64,000 nucleotides of DNA from assembly GCA_037576215.1 (NCBI GenBank), contig JBANDB010000007.1, forward strand, positions 279,001-343,000. The letters are read 5' to 3'. Positions 1 to 11,445 of this stretch are shown in pieces. The notes beneath the pieces were generated by a model. The model had not been told where the DNA came from and made no database searches. It saw only the letters and a program-made list of their open reading frames with translations. Position 1 is the stretch's first letter. Each line of letters starts with the position of its first letter. This DNA is from Armillaria gallica. Taxonomy: Eukaryota; Basidiomycota; Agaricomycetes; Agaricales; Physalacriaceae. The translations under genes were made by a program, and so were the position numbers.

Positions 1-1652
1 AAAGACCGAGGGGTCCCGACATATGGACCAATGGTCTCCGATAACCATAGTGTCTTTTGGTATGCAGTAGTTTCGCTAAGATCGGAGCTGATCAGTGTTC
101 AGATCTCTAGAGATAAATGGGTGACTTACCCAAATGATATCCCTTGAAGCTCGATGAGCAAATCCTTCGAAAGATCTTATGAGCATGTATATAGCGAGGG
201 CGAGAACATCAACCTACCGCTCCCACCAACAGGTCTCCACCTATAGCTTTCCAGCACGAATGCCAAGACCCGAGGCAAATTAGTATAGTCATCAAACGTT
301 GGTACTAATCAAGTTCGTCAATTTGGAGGCTCTCTGCGACACGAGGAAAAGAAACACACCTCGCTTATGACCAACAACAGCATCAAGTTCCTCCTGCACC
401 CATGTCTGCGTTTGCGGAAAACACGCCGCAGCCATAATCACCACACTTATCGCACTAGCCGTGGTTGTAGATCCCGCGCCAAACATTGTACCAGCGAGGT
501 ACGCGAGCTCATCATGGTTCAGCCGGAGCTTGGCCTCATTTTTGAGGAGGTACTTCGTAAAGCACGGCTGGACCGTATCCTAATCAAGTCTGGCATTAAT
601 ACCACCGCCAAAAAAATGACTAAAGAAAGTCCTCACCATGTTATCCTCGACGCCCGCTATTTGCTTTCGGTACAATGAAAGCTCTTCATTGTGCCACGAA
701 CGCAAGTCGCGACGGTAGAAGGGGAGGTATCTAGTATGATTATTCAATTAGCATCACTTGTTAGGAATGATCATGCTACACTTACCGCAAGAAAGGGTAC
801 TCATCAACCATATACGCCCCTGGTCTCACGGCAGAGCCTACACGCTTGAGAGATCGTCCAATCGCAACTATCTCTGGTTCGTTCACGGTTATGGTCCCCG
901 TTCGACCGTAGGCCAGAGATAGGATAAACGACACAGCGTATCTATGCAAGACAAGCACGAGTTTAGCCGAGCAACACGAGAAGATTGAAGTACACTCACT
1001 CCTTAGCGTAATCCATATGCTTCGCAGGGTTCCCCGTAAGATTCCTGATGAGATTTGCAGCATAGTGCATCTGCAGAGGCTCGTAGTCCTTAGCTGCCTT
1101 TGCTTGGAGGTGTGTATGCAAAGCTCTGCCAAGGCGATTAGCGCCCTCTTCAAAATCACTATCTCACACTCACTTTCGAAACTTCCTCAGTCTTTCTCCA
1201 GACTGCAGTAAAAGCAACCTCATCCCACCCGAAACCATCTCGCTCGCAGCAGTCCACCTCGGCCTATCAACGAGAGCCGCTCCCTCCTTCTCCATGATAT
1301 CAACAGCAGCTTGTCGTCTGCCGATGATGACAGCGACTTTGGAGCCCGAGCGTAGAGAGAAGACCGGCCCGTATTCTTCAACGAGGGATTCCAGAGTTTG
1401 GAGTGATCTGGGCGCAACATTATGAGTTTATAAGAATGGTAGCTACACGAGACGGACGTACGTGAATGACGAGAGACTTGTTATATCCCAGTCCCCTGGT
1501 GGCCCATGTGGTAAGGGAAGTCGGTGTCCAGCATTCCGTGCTCCAGTGAAATAGAAAATACAGAAAGTAGCAAGGATTGCTGCGACAACGAGGAACATCG
1601 AGGTTACAACACAGTTGTGGGCGAAGAATGGATGTTGGGTATCGCCGTCCAT
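1..1652 (-). CDS. Cytochrome P450 monooxygenase, multi-exon, 3' end outside the window
   Basis: Haem-thiolate monooxygenase, probably ER-anchored. On the minus strand the first exon encodes a hydrophobic membrane anchor followed by the proline hinge LPLPHGPPGDW. Later exons give EEYGPVFSLRSGSKVAVIIG and ALVDRPRW, then the C-helix part HTHLQAKAAKDYEPLQ, then LAYGRTG, YLPFYRRDLRSWHNEE, the I-helix MFGAGSTTTASAIS, and finally ESYRWRPVGG, GFAHRASRDIIW and IPKDTMVIGDHWSICRDP at the left edge. The haem-binding cysteine lies outside. Exons join in phase through introns such as GTGAGG...GATTAG near 580-640, so the visible part looks intact. In the I-helix the usual acid of AGx(D/E)T is Thr (AGSTTT). 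A TATA-like box at about 1664-1672 is only about 12 bp from the ATG at 1652; the second Met (1596-1598), conserved in the duplicate at 32 kb, is the more likely start. Exact CYP family not assigned. Confidence 0.85.
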
Positions 1653-2770
1653 CCATCGGGGGCGTATTTATAAACTGCAAAACACGCGTGCACAGAGAGG
1701 TAGAGGTTCGGCCGCCAGTTATCGATACTATCCGACTCGGACTGGTATGTGGCGGCACCTCGACATTGCCACGACTCCCATCATGAGGAAAGAGGCTCAG
1801 ATATCGTATCGAAGGGCTTCTACTGCACATTATAACCGGAACGGAGCCAGTCAGGATTTCTGATGAATGATATCCGGGATTCGCTAACAGAATGGTGAAG
1901 TCGTAAAGGTAGGCCATCGTGCGTGTCGGAGGGACCACATGCCCTGCTATGATATTTGGCTTTACGTTTTTAGAGCAAGGCTGGTCACACGAGGCCGTTA
2001 TTCCGACCCTGCCGGTAATCCATCTCGTAAGAAGGATGCCATTGCAAGCGCTCGGTATTTGAACCAATCCAAGATGAAAAGGTGCGCCGCTCGGACCATC
2101 CATATTGAGAGCACGCAATGGCCCGGGAAGCCTGCAATGTCTGAATATCTGCAAGACGACCTTTCGCTGAGCATTAGAATTCTACAAGGATGGATATTAT
2201 TCATCAATTTGGCCGCTGTTAGACGGAAAGACATGCAAAACCTACTTTCATGAACATGACTTCGCTTCTAAGCACTGCCAAGGCAACACCATTCCTTCAA
2301 ATGGGGCATAGCCTAGCACGACGTCCATCGGAAGCTCCCTCTGACATAACCACCTTCTACCATCGCGACAAAATTCTGGTCCACGGATCCCATATTCGGT
2401 ACACCAATCTCTGTAGAATCGTGTCTGCAACATTTGTCCACGGATCGGAAGGTCGAAACACCACAAGAGTAACGCAAAGAGACCAAGTTTGTCTTCTTCA
2501 GCTTCAGAGACCATATTGGGACTATAGCGCATAATGAGGACCATACGGCCCAGACGACTGTCTACGTTACTCGGGCGCCTTTTAGAGGCGACATCTGCCG
2601 CGTCGTTGACGAGATTCCGGTAGTAGCAGGAGAAGAGGAAAACACAAGGACATCGTGAATCGTGATGGTCGAAGGGAACGGTTGTAACCCGGCATTTTCG
2701 GCCCGATCCTTTGGAACTCGGCAATTTGCAATAAGTTGTAGACTCAATTTTGTCAACGTTCACGTTCATA
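1653..2770 (-). other. Segment X, copy 1: unidentified duplicated DNA, possibly decayed coding sequence
   Basis: Lies between the P450 and the divergent F-box gene, and is repeated at about 32.1-33.65 kb. Minus-strand translations of both copies share peptides, for example GLFALLLW(C/R)FD, YRDWCT and PPTRTM(A/T)YLYDFTILL, but each frame is broken by stops and shifts. One conserved edge looks like a 5' splice site (GTAGGT in copy 1, GTGAGT in copy 2). This suggests a former minus-strand gene with hydrophobic stretches. I do not recognise the family. Confidence 0.35.
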
Positions 2771-4376
2771 ATGGTCGCCGAATTTGAAGGTACAGTACCC
2801 CCAGAACAGATCCAAGTGGAGCCGCTACTAACTGGCAATCATTAGATGTCGACACGTATAGCTGGCCATCTACCACGCTCTGCCAGAACTGCGGCAGAAG
2901 TTTACCTTATTCGAGCAACCCCAGTCTCTCTTCATCCGAGCTCTTCCACAAACTTCGCGACGGTCGCTCGCCTCTTAATTCAGAGATATGCTCTATCTCT
3001 GGTGTTCGCTCACAGGTAGTCAAGGAAATCGACGCCTACAATACAGAGATACCGCAGCTTTGGCAGAGTCTGAAACTGCAGAGAGAAACCGTGATCGCCT
3101 GAAGGTCTACGCCGAACATCTCAATGCTCTACTCTCACCAGTACGACGATTACCCTATGATATCTTGCTCCAAATACTCGAACGTGTTTGCAAAGAGTCG
3201 CCCTACATTCGACCACCAGTCGTCACCTTGTGTCTGGGGCTAGTATGCAAGCGCTGGCGCGATGTAACCCTCGATTCACCCAGTCTATGGTCAAATATCG
3301 TCATTCCCTCGCCCACCTTTCCAGGGTATTGATGGACATATGTCTACAAAACCGTTCAACTTCAGCTACTTCGGTCTATGCAGATGCCTCTAGCTCTCAA
3401 TGTCGAGACTTGTCAGCCAGAGAAGACTCGCGCCTTCAGTCTCTTCATGGATCAGCTGCACCGTGTGCGGCGGGTTGAATGCTTTGCGAAAACGCTCTCG
3501 CTGTTACCGAGTAGCTTGTTGGATGCGGCGGAGCACCTGACTATAACAGAAGGTTCAGCCCGCGTTGGAACCCTCGACCTCCCCAAACTCCGGTCCCTGA
3601 CAATCCTCGACTTTATTCCGATTACAGGTGCTATTCTCCCTCAAAATATACATACACTCGACCTTGTGTTCAGATCTAGAGCATTCGACGCTGTGATATA
3701 CAATCTATCTAGGATGCGGAGCCTGCGTCACCTCACTCTTGAATCACGCGGCTTTCGGGGGTATGGGAACACGAATCACTTGCCAGTTCATCCAACCAGA
3801 CTCACTTCCCTCACGTGTCGCAATCTTCGATTTGGCAACGACATCTCCCGCTTCCTTGCATCCGTTTATGTCCCTTCCTTAACTCATCTCATCATCATTG
3901 GCGGAAGCCTATGGCTAGACTTTATCAAGTCCCTACTCGAACAGTCTAAATCGCCTTTACAAAATCTCGAGATCCTCATCAACATCGTCTCGTTCGCAGA
4001 AGTGGATCTCCCCGCTCTCATTGGCATTCTCAGGACAGTACCCAAGTTGACGAGCTTGGTGATTCACGAGCAAAAGGAAAATGACCTTTTATCGCAGACA
4101 CTTTTCAGTGAATTGACGTTCGATGGGGGTGATCATCTTTTGCCGAAGCTTGAGCATCTCAAGCTAGCTTCAAGTGCACCCTGGATAGATATAGGAGATG
4201 CTCTCATACAGTGTATCCGGTCCCGGAATGGCTGTGATACCGACTATCGTGGAAGGGAAACTGATACACCTCTGAAGTCGGCTGTGTTGAAGCGGCCTCT
4301 GCTGCGCCTGAGAATTTGGCAGGCAAAACCAACGATAGGAGGCTGTGCTGGCTTTATTCTTAGGGTTGATATTTGA
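2771..4376 (+). pseudogene. F-box / leucine-rich protein, broken copy 1
   Basis: F-box proteins are substrate adaptors of SCF ubiquitin ligases. Exon 1 starts at ATG 2771 (MVAEFE). An intron beginning GTACAG, with branch-like CTAAC and ending CATTAG, leads into DTYSWPSTTLCQNCGRSLP. The F-box core is RRLPYDILLQILERVC and LVCKRWRDVTLDSPSLW, followed by about 330 residues of leucine-rich repeats. It is broken twice relative to the copy at 36.4-38.0 kb: a frameshift near 3085-3100 (QSLKLQRE to RDRLKVYAEHL) and an in-frame TGA at 3330-3332. The leucine-rich part (3378-4376) stays open. Reading across both breaks restores collinearity with the intact paralogue. Confidence 0.75.
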
Positions 4377-4665
4377 CTGTGGGTCGTGTCAACGAATTAT
4401 TATGAGCCACGAGTTGGTGGCGTTGCTCGTGCTACTGTATTTCTACATGAACTAGGCTATATATCGATCACTCATACACAAACAACGATGCAAACCTATT
4501 GATAGCAGAGACAATTTGTTCAGCACCATTGGCGAGGAATACATTGCCTCATATCATATTCTTCAAGTTAAGGCACTCAGAGCGCATCTTTCTCAATGAC
4601 AACACTCTTTTTCGACAGTAGTATATTGACAGACTGTTCCTATTCATAAAAGGTTTTCGAGGCTG

Positions 4666-5158
4666 TTAAAGACCAATATTGATGGGATTGCACCCAAGAG
4701 CAATCAGACCGTTCTGTCAGTGAAAATGTAAGCTCAGCCTCAAACTGAATGGCAGTACTACTGACGAAGGTGTTGTTTTGGCAGCAGACGACTTGGTTGT
4801 TGCACTGATTGGTACCAAGACCAAGAACAGTAATCGGGCTGCAAGTGAGTCCACTGTGAAGAAAGCACTTAGCCATGGACGGAACATTCTCCAAGATAAG
4901 AACCTACACATCACCGGTAAGGCTACCGAGGGCGATTCCGAGGAGACCCAAAAGGTTCTGAATAGGGTTGGAGGTGGCCTATTGTTTTTGTTTTAGCCCA
5001 TTCCACTCACAATCGCGAATGGTGACTCTCACGCTTTGAACGGACGAGCAGCACTGCGCGGTCCCAGAGGCGCAAGTTCCACTGTCCCGAGGAATGGCAG
5101 TGGCGGTCGCAAGGAGAGGCAAAGCCAGGAGAGTGAAAGTAGAGAGTCGAGCAAACAT
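4666..5158 (-). CDS. Class I hydrophobin H1
   Basis: Small secreted amphipathic protein that self-assembles at hydrophobic/hydrophilic interfaces on hyphae and spores. Start at 5158 ([20 protein letters not shown], signal peptide), then CASGTAQCC, intron (GTGAGA), [17 protein letters not shown], intron (GTAGGT...CACAG), [13 protein letters not shown] with QCNNQVVCC, intron (GTCAGT...GACAG), and [15 protein letters not shown] followed by TAA. The eight cysteines have the order C-CC-C-C-CC-C, with five residues before the second CC, as in class I. A TATA-like box lies upstream (5228-5235), and the leader TCAAGTCGAACA...TTGTACAGCT is shared with other hydrophobins here. It is the orthologous duplicate of the 34.5-kb gene. 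Confidence 0.92.
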
Positions 5159-5227
5159 TGTAAACTAAGAGAGAGAGCTGTACAACTGTGAGGGTTGTTC
5201 GACTTGACAATACCTGTAAATTCACCT

Positions 5228-5235
5228 CTTATATA
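5228..5235 (-). promoter_or_regulatory. TATA-like box of hydrophobin H1
   Basis: TATATAAG on the minus strand, about 70 bp upstream of the H1 start codon. The spacing leaves room for the conserved leader block. Confidence 0.5.
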
Positions 5236-5236
5236 G

Positions 5237-6422
5237 AACTTGGTGCTTTTTGCTATCCCCGAATGCAAAGGACATCTAGATATTGACCGCACGCAACAGT
5301 GGATTGACCCGACAGCTGCGCAACTGTAGTAATGTGTCCAGTTGACACGAATTATATGCTTGACAATCGTTTCTTAGTGGATATGCCGTACCGTGATATT
5401 TTATGTACCTGATGAGACGTCGAGAGGAAGCGAATATCAGTCAATAATGGTAGGTTTCACCGGCGAAAACCCTTCCCGATGTACTTGGCTATTGTCTTGA
5501 GCTCAGGCATTGATAACCAGCGTACTTCCCATTTCAGGGTGCATCCCTTCGGTTATTCTGTGAAGAAACAACGAAGTGATCGCATTGACTGACGCCGCCC
5601 TACCATTCCAATAGCAATTGCATTGGGATCAAAGATTTCGAAACAGCACCCTCCCGTGTGACCTGTAACTTCGTCCATTTCTTCAGAATATCATTCGACG
5701 TTCCTGACTTGAATCTTTCCAGGATCTGCGAGCTCACTGTCAATGTCAAATTAGATCGGAAGCGATTATCGGTATAAACCCTGATCTGCTCAGCTCCCTA
5801 GCAGAAGTGACGTACATTTTGGTCATGCTTTTGATAGCCGTTAATGCAAATCTCTCAATGAAAGCAGCGACTATGGCGACTATACCAGACGATTGAGACT
5901 TCTAGTATACGCTAGTATCTGGTCGCTCCCGTGATAGGACCTAAGTAATAAAGGAAATATATTAGCTTGCAAAGATATACGAGGAACTCCATTTACGTCG
6001 TGTCGGATGCTCCCCTGGGCCCTGGCCGAATTTGACCCATCTATCTGAGGTGAACTTCTGATGACTTGTGAAGTTAACATAACAACAGGTACGCTGTCTC
6101 CTATGACACATACGTAGTGCCAAAATTCACCTGACCTACAGCCATGAGTGCCAACGGAACAAGCCAAGAAATTACGCTGGTGCACGTTGCTCAATATGCA
6201 GGAAGAAGCAGGGAAAGGGCAGCGATGGACTCTTAAAGTAGGAGTATTTCGAAGAAATGGGCAGCCTGAGCCTGAAATGCCGTGATGTGTGATTGTTATC
6301 AGCGTGAGAAATTGCAACGCAATTTCAATTTGCAACTTCAACTTCAACAACGTAGACGCGGGAAAATTTGGTACCTCCAGATCTCAAGCCGTTCTTGGAA
6401 TTACGACTCCATACCGCACATA
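5237..6422. other. Intergenic region between H1 and the F-box gene, duplicated at 35.1-36.35 kb
   Basis: Shared promoter/spacer between divergent genes. The only long frame (5880-6350, minus) is not conserved in the duplicate, where it is shifted, so I do not treat it as a gene. No other signal recognised. Confidence 0.5.
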
Positions 6423-8276
6423 ATGAAAACCGACTTCGAAGGTACATTTATTTCCAAAAAAATTCAGGTAAAGTTGACAAAATGTTCAGTACTGTTAGAC
6501 GACGACATGTATAGTTGGCCATCTACAATTCTATGCCGGAAATGTGGCAGAAGTTTGCCTTCTTCGAGAAATCCTACCCTCTCTTCTTTCGAGCTCTTTC
6601 AGAATCTTCGCGAAGGGTATTCACCTGCTGACTCGGAAGTAAAGTCAATCTCCGATGTTCACAGGCAGATAACCAAGGAAGTCAGTGCCTATGACGCTGA
6701 AATACGGCGACTCCAAATCACTCTAGAGAAACTGTACAGAGATCGCGATCGTCTTAGGACCTACGGCAATCATTATGGCGCTCTCTTATCACCAGTACGG
6801 TGACTACCTTACGACATTTTGCTGCAAATATTCAAGGATGTTTGTACCGATCAATACAAAATCCATCCTTCTAGAACCTGCCTACGTCTTGGGCTGGTTT
6901 GCAAGCGCTGGCATGAAATCACCCTCGATTCACTCAGCCTATGGTCGACCATCTTCATTCCCTTTCGATCCCCTTCATGGCTTCCGCCCCGATGGAACAC
7001 GCTTCAAAAAATTGTTCAAATCCAGCAGCTTTGATCTCAGGAGACACCTCTAACTCTCAAGTATCAGACTTACGAGGTGGACACAGGTGACCAGGCCTTT
7101 GATCTCATCATTCAGGGTCTCTCCGCACAGCGACATCATGTGCGTCGGGTTGAATGCTCCTTCAACGCATTGTCAGTTCTAGGGAATGGCATGCTGGAAG
7201 CGGCAGTGTTGTAGTATTCCGGTGATACGGCATGTCTCGGCATGTTTAGTCAGGCAGAATCCGGAGGAAATGGGTAGAAAGAGAATATATTAGGAAGTAA
7301 ACAGTATAAATACAGCGCACAGGCAGAGAATGCTCCTCGTGAGTTTGTCTACCTAGTGACTAACAGCCTAACAGCTGGAGTGCATGGCATTCAAATCACA
7401 ATAGGCAGAAAGCCTGGTCATTATAGGTTATGAAGGTTTCCAAACTCTCGACAACTACACTCTCAACCTCCCTAATCTTCTGTCTCTGACGATTCGAGAC
7501 CATGTTCCAATCAGGCGCATCGACCTCCCACGGCATATACACACGCTTAACCTTGTATTGAGATGTGATGATTTTGCTGCCGCTATGAATAGCCTACATG
7601 GAATGCGCAGTCTGCATAACTTCAGCATCGAAGCGCGCGGCGTTTGGAATGTGAACGGAAATGTGAATGTTTGCTTGAGCACAGTCACTTCCTTCACTTG
7701 CCGAAACTTTCATCCCAGCCGCGACAATTCCTCTTTCTTTCTTAGGTCCATTCAGGTTCCTTCTTTGACCCATCTTACCATCGTTGGTGGAAGCTTACAG
7801 CTGGATGCCATTAAGTCATTACTCGAGCGGTCTAACCCGCCGTTAAGAAATCTCGAGATAATCACCAACGTTAATACAGACACTGTGAACCTCTCCCCAA
7901 ATTCGTTTCCATTCTCAAGGTGGTGCCGGATTTGACAATATTAGCAATCCATGAACAAAGATCAAGCGTCCTCGTTACTGCGTCGCTTTTGAGGGAATTG
8001 TCGTTTGATGGCAACAATATTCCCCTTCTTCCCAAACTTGAGCATCTCGAGCTCGTTTCGGGTACACCGTGGACAGATGTGGAGGAAGATATCATGCAGC
8101 TGATCCACTCCCGGCATGGAGGTAGTGCCAATTATCGCGGTAGGCGAACTGATACACCTCTCAAATCGGTAACGTTGAACTGACCGGTGCTGTGCTCGAA
8201 GCCAGTCTTCCAGGAAATGAGGAGCACCGGGTTACGAATATGGGAAATACTTCTGGCTTAACGTATCATACGCTGA
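6423..8276 (+). pseudogene. F-box / leucine-rich protein, broken copy 2, carrying a solo LTR
   Basis: Close duplicate of the 36.4-38.0-kb gene. Exon 1 (ATG 6423, MKTDFE), then an intron GTACAT...GTTAG, then DDDMYSWPST, LCRKCGRSLP and a coiled region. F-box: PYDILLQIFKDVC, LVCKRWHEITLDSLSLW. Two nonsense changes are CGA to TGA relative to the duplicate: near 6801 (after ALLSPVR) and near 7033 (after VQIQQL). Further breaks are a 197-bp insertion at 7207-7403, a frame change near 7890-7910, TGG to TGA near 8182, and CAA to TAA near 8260. The gene is dead, but its divergence from the paralogue is small, so inactivation is recent. Confidence 0.85.
7207..7403. repeat. Solo LTR (about 197 bp) inserted in the F-box gene
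   Basis: Absent from the duplicate at 37.13 kb, where the flanks are continuous. It begins TGTTGTAG and ends TCACAATA (near-inverted termini TGTTGT/ACAATA). It is flanked by the 5-bp duplication GGCAG (7202-7206 and 7404-7408). It contains a TATA-like TATAAATA near 7310. Length, termini and target duplication fit a solo LTR, perhaps Copia-type. No coding capacity. Confidence 0.7.
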
Positions 8277-8970
8277 GGTAAGAAAGCCCGGACGTATCGT
8301 CAGTTCTTAGAGCTAAAGTTCGACCATAGGATGGTAGTATTTGCGAGCTGAACCTACGAGCAGCGGGCTGCTACTACAATGGCGATCATTCCTATTTGCG
8401 GGTAACATTTTGCTTATCTAGCAATGCTCGTCTACGGGACCGAATTGACGACCTTCACATTGATGGTTCTTATACCTCATGGCTTCGGACGCTGAAATAA
8501 TCTATTTCTCCTGTCTAAAACTTCTAAGAATACATTATTAAAGACGAGACGAGCAGGCTAGTGATTCGATCATCCTATCCTATCTTTCCTTCCCTTACGT
8601 GATGCGAGGCAAGGTGGACACGCATTACCTCCAGGACCCGAGGCTTAGTGTTCGTTCATTTCCATTGCGCTAGTCACTTTAACCAGCGATGCTGAGTACC
8701 ATAGTGCAATCAGACGGAAAGGAAAATGTTCTGTGCATTAACCGACCCAGGAAGACGTTCAAATTTGTATGCCTAACCCTGGCTTATCGCAAGAACGTGC
8801 AACTTGCGACTCTGAAAGGGAACAGCCCGAAAATGATAAACCTGATAGTTATTCACACGTTTGCTACTATCTAGCAATACTGACTTTTCTCGAACTATTT
8901 ACTTATCCAACATACGAAGGCACTTTGAAAGAAGAAAAAACCACCGAAAAACTTCGATTCTCCCCGATCC
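8277..8970. other. Intergenic spacer, duplicated at 38.0-38.74 kb
   Basis: Convergent 3' ends of the F-box gene and hydrophobin H2. No gene or RNA recognised. The collinear duplicate shows only small differences. Confidence 0.5.
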
Positions 8971-9967
8971 TTAGAGGCCGATATTGAGAGGGGTACAGCC
9001 GAGAGATACAAGGCCGTTCTAAAGGAATGTGAGCGTAGAGTTAATCTGGATAGCACCGTTACTGACGAATTTGTTGCTATCACAACAGACGACCTGGTTG
9101 CTGCACTGGGTTCCGCCAACACCAATGACACTGATCGGGGTGCAGGACAGACCACTGCAGAATGAATAAATCAGCCACGCACTACCGTCCATCGAGGATA
9201 CGGAAAACTTACACATTACCAGTGAGTTGACCAACGGCGACTCCAAGGAGGCCTAAGAGAGTCGTAACGGGGGCACTCAAGTCGGTGGACTAAATAATAC
9301 GGGTCAGCGTTCACATCAATGAGCGGCGAGAGGACAGACTCACGCTCTGAGTAGATGCACAACACTGTGCGGTACCAGTCGCGCTGCAAGCGGCACCGGC
9401 CCCGCCACCGCCAGCAGGTGGAGCGGGAAGGGCTGGAGGAGCGGGTGGGGCTGGAGGCGCGGGAGGTGCGGGAGGGGCTGGCGGGGCTGGAAGCGCTGGA
9501 GGAGCTGGAGGAGCTGGAAGGGCGGGAGGCGCAGGTGGCGCTGGTGGAGCAGGGAGCGCGGGAGGAGCAGGCGGGGCTGGAAGGGCTGGAGGCGCAGGAG
9601 GCGCTGGTGGAGCTGGAAGGGCCGGAGGCGCTGGAGGTGCTGGTGGAGCGGGAGGCGCAACAGGCGTACCGGGGCAGGAGCAACCAGAAGGCGGAGCGGG
9701 ATGAACAGGCGCTGGAGGAGCGGGATGGCCTGATTCATCACGGGGAAGGACTGGGGAGATCGTAACAACCTGCCTACCCGTGATGACAGTATGTTTGTCG
9801 GATTCGTCACGGGGAAGAGGGATGGGAAGGGACTGGAGAGGGAGGACGATGCGAGCCTCGAGCTGCCCACCCGCAATATCATCACGGGGAAGGACAGCAG
9901 GAATAACCCCAGCGCTGGCCAGGACAGGAAGAGCCAGAAGAGCTGTGAAAGAGATACGAGCGAACAT
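8971..9967 (-). CDS. Hydrophobin H2 with a long Pro/Ala-rich N-terminal linker
   Basis: Start at 9967: signal peptide [20 protein letters not shown]. Then a polar stretch with PRDD, PRDES and [16 protein letters not shown], two extra cysteines (SGCSCPG), and about 80-90 residues of repeats built from PPA and LPA triplets, ending in Gly (AGGGGAGA). The hydrophobin domain follows: [11 protein letters not shown], intron, [18 protein letters not shown], intron, [23 protein letters not shown], intron, [18 protein letters not shown]. All eight class I cysteines are present. The linker makes the protein about twice the usual length. The GC-rich repeat gives spurious long ORFs on both strands. Upstream (minus sense) lies gene U, as for H5 and H6. 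Confidence 0.9.
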
Positions 9968-10254
9968 TGCAAAGTCGGACGAATAAGCTCTACAGTTGTG
10001 AAGGCTTGATAATACCTGCTGGTTTAATCCCTCTCTTATAGCTTTCCCAAGCTGTCCTCTCTTGGACGACGGAGGTCATCAATCATGGAGTAGAAAAGCA
10101 AAAATACAGGTGAATGAGCGCAGAGGTCGAGTTGAAAGGAACGAATGACGCGTATGACGCGGTCACGAACCGTCAAGCCTCGTTCAGCGAGTATTTTTTC
10201 ATGATGTGAGGGAACCGAGCAAGGGAGTATCAGTCAAAAATAGTTCCTTGCCAC

Positions 10255-11445
10255 GGTGCCAGCCTTCTCCGACCTTCATTTCGGTGGATTGCATCGTTCG
10301 TGCGAACATTGTCATGAGGTTATGTTTTGCGGAGATCTAGTGTCTCGGGCGATGGTCGACGTTCCATGCCTTCCTCCCGCCTCTGCCAGTCTCGCTCACT
10401 GGTTAATAGTACTAGTCGGCAGACCAAGTTCATGCAGTGCAGTGTCGAGGAGAAAACAGATATTGTAAACCGGTGCTTGGGACCAGGGCCGGTCCAAGTG
10501 CCGTAGATACATCCAGACCGTCGGACTCCAATGGCGAGCATGTCTTCCGATGCCTTCGTAGAGATGCCGCACAAGTGGTTCTGATTGGACCTACAGCCTA
10601 TGAATCGTCCTGAATAGCTGAATCGGTCAGGACGCACGTAGTATGCATGTACACCGCAACCTCCAGATTCGTGCTTCGAAGCAGCGACTTAGAAGTCGGA
10701 GCACGAGGTCGATCATGAGCGAACTTTCCATTATCTCTGTATTCGGGTTCTTATCAAAGCATCATTTTCTGGAAGAACATTCATGCAAACAATGGTACTA
10801 TACCTAACTGAATAGAAGCCGTGTCACAACCGAAAAGAGCGAACTCTTTCAAGATTCCAACAGCGGAAACGTCGTACTCTCTAAGATATCTGGGCTTGAT
10901 GATAAACTGGGCGGTACCGGCACACCGATTGATGAAAACAGTCAGAACACGAGCGCGGTTCAGATGGTGTTGGTGTTGGTCTATGAACTCCGTCTGTCAG
11001 CTTGCATCAGGAACAAGAGTGAAATGTCCACCCACATCCCCACTGCAACGGAGATGTCCGCGACGGAGTCATCTCGAATAGTCCATTGGATATACCATTC
11101 CTCCAGCCACGAGTCCACAGGACATCCGTGCGTCTTTTGGAACACCTTGAGTGCCTTGCCATATGCTTCCATATCCACCACGCTGACAGACGGTCCTTGC
11201 TGTACATTATTCAGGAAAGTCTTACTCGACTCCCCAGTTGACGTATTCCGCATCCTCGTATCCTCAATGGGTGGGTCAACATGGAGTGGCACCACCTCAA
11301 GCTCTAGACCGAGCGTCCCATGAATGACCGAACAAGTTGAACCCGTCTTGGACGTGGAAGTGTCCAAGAACGTTGAGCAGTTCGTCAATGAAGAGATCGA
11401 TAGCCCGGAATTTTGATTGGAGAGGGGTCGAGCGGGAATTTCCAT
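10255..11445 (-). pseudogene. Gene U, copy 1: unrecognised, probably decayed
   Basis: Unidentified minus-strand locus upstream of the linker hydrophobin. It is present three times, always in this position (also 40.0-41.1 and 44.5-45.26 kb). The frame 10981-11445 is open, and an exon edge ending ...TCTATTCAG is shared with copy 3. Relative to copy 3 (DESWVL), an in-frame TGG has become TAG at 10598-10600, and copy 2 has the same change. Other breaks are likely. No domain recognised and no function proposed. Confidence 0.35.

Noticed and set aside
5880..6350. 156-residue minus-strand ORF
   Set aside because: Frame is not kept in the duplicated region at 35.8-36.3 kb, so it is divergent-promoter DNA.
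9355..9765. Long plus-strand ORF rich in Leu-Glu-Gly
   Set aside because: It is the antisense of the Pro/Ala repeat of hydrophobin H2. GC-rich triplet repeats lack stops in several frames. Same for 39,121-39,534.
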